Assembly: GCA_023446675.1 (NCBI GenBank)
Contig: JAEXPO010000177.1
Location: 1-6,931 of the forward strand
Length of the DNA: 6,931 nucleotides
Direction: 5' to 3'
Source of the DNA: Bacillota bacterium
GTDB lineage: Bacteria > Bacillota > Clostridia > DSM-8532
Shown: one piece after another, positions 5,048-6,931 of the stretch
How positions within the stretch are numbered: the stretch's first letter is position 1
Layout of the letters: the number at the start of each line of letters is the position of its first letter
The notes under the pieces: generated by a model
Seen by the model: only the letters and a program-made list of their open reading frames with translations
Databases searched by the model: none
Told to the model about the DNA's origin: nothing
Made by a program: the position numbers and the translations under genes

Positions 5048-5416
5048 TTACGGCGGAGTAACCAAGGTCACAATATTTCCGTCCGGATCCCTGAAATGCA
5101 CGCTGCGCGCACCCCAGGGGTAAGTATGCGGCCGGGTCATGAAGGCAATGCCCATTTGCTGCAGCCGGGCATATTCGGCGTCCACATCCTCCACGCGGAA
5201 GGAGATGGTGGTGTGCCCATGCCCCATGGAGTCATCATACGAAAAGGCCATATCGGCAATGGAGGCCGCCTTATCATACAGTATAAATGGCACTCCCCCG
5301 CACTGCATCTCGGTGTGAATAGCATCGCCCTGTGCAGGGCAGCCTAGCACCTTTGTGTAAAACTCCCGCAGACGGCCTACATCCTCGGTAATCAAGCCGA
5401 ATCCCATACAAATCAT
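5048..5416 (-). CDS. Small VOC-superfamily (glyoxalase/bleomycin-resistance fold) protein, metal ligands apparently lost
   Basis: This 122-residue single-unit protein has the two beta-alpha-beta-beta-beta modules of the vicinal-oxygen-chelate fold: ITEDVGRLREFYTKVLGC opens the first, and TTISFRVEDVDAEYARLQQMGI followed by FRDPDGNIVTLVTPP forms the second. This length normally works as a dimer. Superfamily members include glyoxalases, extradiol dioxygenases, fosfomycin-modifying enzymes and drug-binding resistance proteins. The usual first-strand His is replaced (MGFGLITED, Gly5 in the expected slot), and the Glu near the C-terminus is Thr117 (DPDGNIVTLV). Only His68 remains at a typical ligand position, so a metal-free binding role is plausible. 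The ATG at 5416 follows AAAGGGG (5432-5426) by nine bases. It lies upstream of the SOS polymerase on the same strand, but that gene has its own promoter. Specific function unknown. Confidence 0.82.
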   Translation of the reverse strand: MICMGFGLITEDVGRLREFYTKVLGCPAQGDAIHTEMQCGGVPFILYDKAASIADMAFSYDDSMGHGHTTISFRVEDVDAEYARLQQMGIAFMTRPHTYPWGARSVHFRDPDGNIVTLVTPP

Positions 5417-5459
5417 AAAGCTCTTCCCCTTTCATACCTTCACATGCTCTATATGCTCT

Positions 5460-5489
5460 AATATACCATAAGCTCAATGGGCCAGTCTT
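5460..5489 (-). promoter_or_regulatory. Candidate extended -10 promoter for the VOC gene
   Basis: The minus strand reads TGGTATATT (5468-5460), a TGn-extended -10 with TATATT. Eighteen bases upstream is only a weak -35, AAGACT (5489-5484). The start would be near 5453 and the leader about 37 bases. This is the best candidate in the divergent VOC/TetR gap but is not strong. Confidence 0.4.
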
Positions 5490-5518
5490 TACCTGAGCCC
5501 GCATCATTCATTCCATAG

Positions 5519-5533
5519 TCAACTTTAAGTTAA
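5519..5533. promoter_or_regulatory. AACTT-T-AAGTT dyad in the VOC/TetR divergent gap
   Basis: AACTTTAAGTT (5521-5531) is a perfect inverted repeat with a one-base centre, partly extended by TC and AA at its flanks. It is A/T-rich and lies roughly midway between the two divergent start codons, so it could be an operator for the TetR protein or another regulator. An 11-base dyad can also arise by chance in A/T-rich DNA. Confidence 0.25.
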
Positions 5534-5578
5534 GAAGCAGGTTCTGCGCCTGGGGGGCTTTATTATGAAGTTTGATTA

Positions 5579-5607
5579 TTGACAGAGGTTCATTTATGCA
5601 TTACAAT
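5579..5607 (+). promoter_or_regulatory. Sigma-A promoter for the TetR/zinc-ribbon unit
   Basis: -35 TTGACA (5579-5584, perfect), 17-base spacer, -10 TACAAT (5602-5607, five of six). The start is near 5614, about 25 bases before the TetR ATG. Possible operator half-sites are TCATT (5590-5594) with AATGA (5605-5609) across the -10, and the palindrome TCATTAATGA (5633-5642) over the start codon. These share the same half-site, which would suit autorepression, but this is inference. Confidence 0.8.
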
Positions 5608-5638
5608 GACCCCAAAGTCAGTGACACAGGAGTCATTA

Positions 5639-6226
5639 ATGAAAAAGAACACCCGGCAGCTTCAAAAGGAACGTACCAGAGAATTTTTGATATCTACCGC
5701 CAGTGAGCTTTTTGCGGCAAGGGGCATCGTTGCCACCCGCATGTCGGACATCGCCCAGGCTGCCGGAGTGTCTCACGGAACGGTTTTCCTGCATTTTGAA
5801 ACCCAGGAGGCTCTGGTTAAGGAGGTCATCCGGGTGTATTGCGGCAAAATGGTTCTTCTCACCCATGAGCTGGCCAGGGGCTGCAGCTCCCTGCATCATT
5901 TGCTTAAAGCCCATCTTCAGGGAATTATGGAATTTGAGGCCCTTTATTCCCGCCTTGTGATTGAAAACAGGCTTCTTCCCCAGGAGGCCAGGGATGAATG
6001 GATAAACCTCCAAACGGCACTAGCTCTTCATTTCAGTCAGTCAGCGGAAAGGGCGCTTGAAGAAAACACACCGAGCATTCCCCTGTCCATGCTTTTTAAT
6101 ATGTGGATTGGCTTTGTTCACCACTATCTAGCCAACGCCGATCTGTTTGCTCCGGGTCAAAGTGTCCTGGCCCGCTGGGGAGATCCTTTGGTGGAAACCT
6201 TCACTCAATTGCTGAGCAAAAAATAA
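5639..6226 (+). CDS. TetR/AcrR-family transcriptional regulator
   Basis: This is a 195-residue dimeric DNA-binding repressor, of typical TetR length. The N-terminal domain is classic: TRQLQKERTREFLISTASELFAARG as the first helices, then the helix-turn-helix TRMSDIAQAAGVSHGTVFLHFETQEALV (about 33-60), with the VSHGTVFLHF recognition helix. The C-terminal part (about 70-195) is helical and divergent, including an NMWIGFVHHYLANADLF segment, and would bind an unknown small ligand. The start is ATG 5639, six bases after AGGAG (5628-5632). The in-frame TTG at 5579 is part of the -35 box and lies upstream of the transcription start, so it is rejected. Only 24 bases separate the gene from the zinc-ribbon gene, so they are probably cotranscribed. 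It probably represses its own unit; control of the divergent VOC gene is possible. Ligand and targets cannot be told from sequence. Confidence 0.92.
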   Translation: MKKNTRQLQKERTREFLISTASELFAARGIVATRMSDIAQAAGVSHGTVFLHFETQEALVKEVIRVYCGKMVLLTHELARGCSSLHHLLKAHLQGIMEFEALYSRLVIENRLLPQEARDEWINLQTALALHFSQSAERALEENTPSIPLSMLFNMWIGFVHHYLANADLFAPGQSVLARWGDPLVETFTQLLSKK

Positions 6227-6250
6227 CCCCTACGAAAGGAAGAAACACAA

Positions 6251-6541
6251 ATGAACAGTGCAAACTTGAACCATGAAACAGAAGCCGTTCAGGGAAAAAT
6301 TTGTATTTCCTGCGGTATGCCCATGACGGAAACCTCTGATTTTGCCCAGGGAGACACAAGCAAGGACTACTGTCTTTACTGTGCCAAGCCGGATGGCTCC
6401 ATGCAGTCCTATCCAGAGAAGCTTAAGGGCACCACTGAATTTTTAATTCGCACCCAGGGCCTGGATCAGGAGGCCGCCGCCCAACTGGCAAAACGCACGC
6501 TGGCAAAGCTTCCGGCCTGGAGCAAGGCCGAAGGGCATTAA
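6251..6541 (+). CDS. Small putative zinc-ribbon protein (zf-ribbon_2 type)
   Basis: This is a 96-residue soluble protein. Four cysteines form two CxxC knuckles: ICISCGMPM (Cys18, Cys21) and DYCLYCAKPDG (Cys41, Cys44), with the CGMPM and YCxYC signatures of the putative zinc-ribbon family Pfam calls zf-ribbon_2. The domain is found alone or joined to regulator domains. The C-terminal half (about 55-96) looks helical, with a two-helix segment GTTEFLIRTQGLDQEAAAQLAKRTLAKLPAW (split here for description only) typical of the family. There is no signal peptide or membrane helix. The ATG at 6251 follows AAAGGAAG (6235-6242) by eight bases. It follows the TetR gene by 24 bases, so its expression is probably under that repressor. 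The biochemical role of the family is unknown; metal binding is inferred from the cysteines. Confidence 0.85.
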   Translation: MNSANLNHETEAVQGKICISCGMPMTETSDFAQGDTSKDYCLYCAKPDGSMQSYPEKLKGTTEFLIRTQGLDQEAAAQLAKRTLAKLPAWSKAEGH

Positions 6542-6598
6542 GCGTATTGCTCTTCTCCGCCGCAGAAGGTCCTGTTTATGTGCGTATCGAAGCGTTCA

Positions 6599-6931
6599 TC
6601 ACAGGCCTTGAACCGTCTCCTCTCCCCTAGTTCGCACCGATTGCCTGTACTGGGCGGGGGTGACGGAGGTATGGCGTTTAAACCGGCGTATAAAGCCGGA
6701 TACATCATAATACCCCACCGACACACTCACATCCTGAACGGGCATCTCGGTTCCGCCTAAAAGCTCCTTAGCCTTCTCTAAACGCATAAGAAGCAAATAG
6801 TCCGAAGGATGAACCCCAATTTGCTCCTTGAATTCCAGGGAGAGGCGAGCGGCGCTTATACCGCAGCTTTCGGCTACAACTCCCATGGAAAGCTCTGGTT
6901 CGGTGAAGTGCTCACGGATATAGTCCATAAC
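6599..6931 (-). CDS. AraC-family transcriptional regulator, C-terminal DNA-binding domain (partial)
   Basis: The visible 110 residues are an entire AraC/XylS DNA-binding domain with a short tail. The first helix-turn-helix lies in ELSMGVVAESCGISAARLSLEFKEQIG and the second in PVQDVSVSVGYYDVSGFIRRFKRHTS, followed by the family signature VTPAQYRQ. The linker VHPSDYLLLMRLEKAKELLGG is typical. The reading frame stays open through base 6931 with a Val codon before the first visible Met, so the N-terminal sensor domain is probably off the window. Fragments of about 110 residues can also be complete short AraC proteins. It converges on the zinc-ribbon gene. The 57-base gap between the stop codons (6542-6598) shows no clear terminator hairpin. 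The signal and targets are unknown. Confidence 0.92.
   Translation of the reverse strand, partial: VMDYIREHFTEPELSMGVVAESCGISAARLSLEFKEQIGVHPSDYLLLMRLEKAKELLGGTEMPVQDVSVSVGYYDVSGFIRRFKRHTSVTPAQYRQSVRTRGEETVQGL

Noticed and set aside
5048..5416. VOC protein as a FosA/FosX fosfomycin-resistance enzyme, suggested by the nearby Asp-type MurA
   Set aside because: The metal ligands needed by FosA/FosX are not conserved, and the gene is in a separate unit from murA. The association appears coincidental.
6542..6598. Terminator between the converging zinc-ribbon and AraC genes
   Set aside because: No stable hairpin with a T tract is visible on either strand; the repeated GCGTAT at 6542 and 6582 is direct, not inverted.
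1..6931. Mobile elements, CRISPR arrays, tRNA or rRNA genes
   Set aside because: I saw no transposase or integrase motifs, regularly spaced repeats, terminal inverted repeats or tRNA-like cloverleaf sequences.

Overview
The window reads as chromosomal DNA from a low-to-mid GC Gram-positive anaerobe, most likely a member of the Clostridia. The support is AGGAGG-type ribosome binding sites, sigma-A promoters with 17-18 base spacers, a Bacillus/Clostridium-type LexA box, an iron-dependent alcohol dehydrogenase and a zf-ribbon_2 protein. I cannot place it more finely. I see no insertion sequence, phage gene, tRNA, rRNA or CRISPR array.

Layout. At 1-490 (minus) is the N-terminal third of a dihydropyrimidinase. 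At 895-1998 (plus) is an iron-type alcohol dehydrogenase, divergent from it. The gap between them holds two overlapping back-to-back promoters. Each transcript then appears to meet a terminator-like hairpin before its gene: 539-578 on the minus side, and 763-834 on the plus side, where a competing hairpin is also possible. A strong terminator (2011-2056) closes the dehydrogenase unit. A well-formed promoter and a leader of about 125 bases precede a solitary MurA-type enolpyruvyl transferase (2323-3627), whose catalytic-loop Cys is replaced by Asp. A hairpin at 3652-3673 separates it from a convergent Y-family DNA polymerase (3686-4936, minus), whose promoter carries a LexA box between -35 and -10. 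Upstream of the polymerase on the same strand is a small VOC-superfamily protein (5048-5416). Divergent from that is a two-gene unit: a TetR-family repressor (5639-6226) and a 96-residue zinc-ribbon protein (6251-6541). The window ends inside an AraC-family regulator on the minus strand (6599-6931).

How it fits together. Most units here are monocistronic housekeeping or stress genes with their own promoters. The most unusual part is the divergent hub at 491-894. The dihydropyrimidinase opens a dihydropyrimidine or hydantoin ring. One hypothesis is that the dehydrogenase handles an aldehyde made further down the same route, such as malonate semialdehyde, but its substrate cannot be read from the sequence. 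The second notable point is the Asp-type MurA, which predicts fosfomycin insensitivity for this enzyme. The polymerase is predicted to be SOS-induced. The signals controlling the TetR, zinc-ribbon and AraC proteins are unknown.
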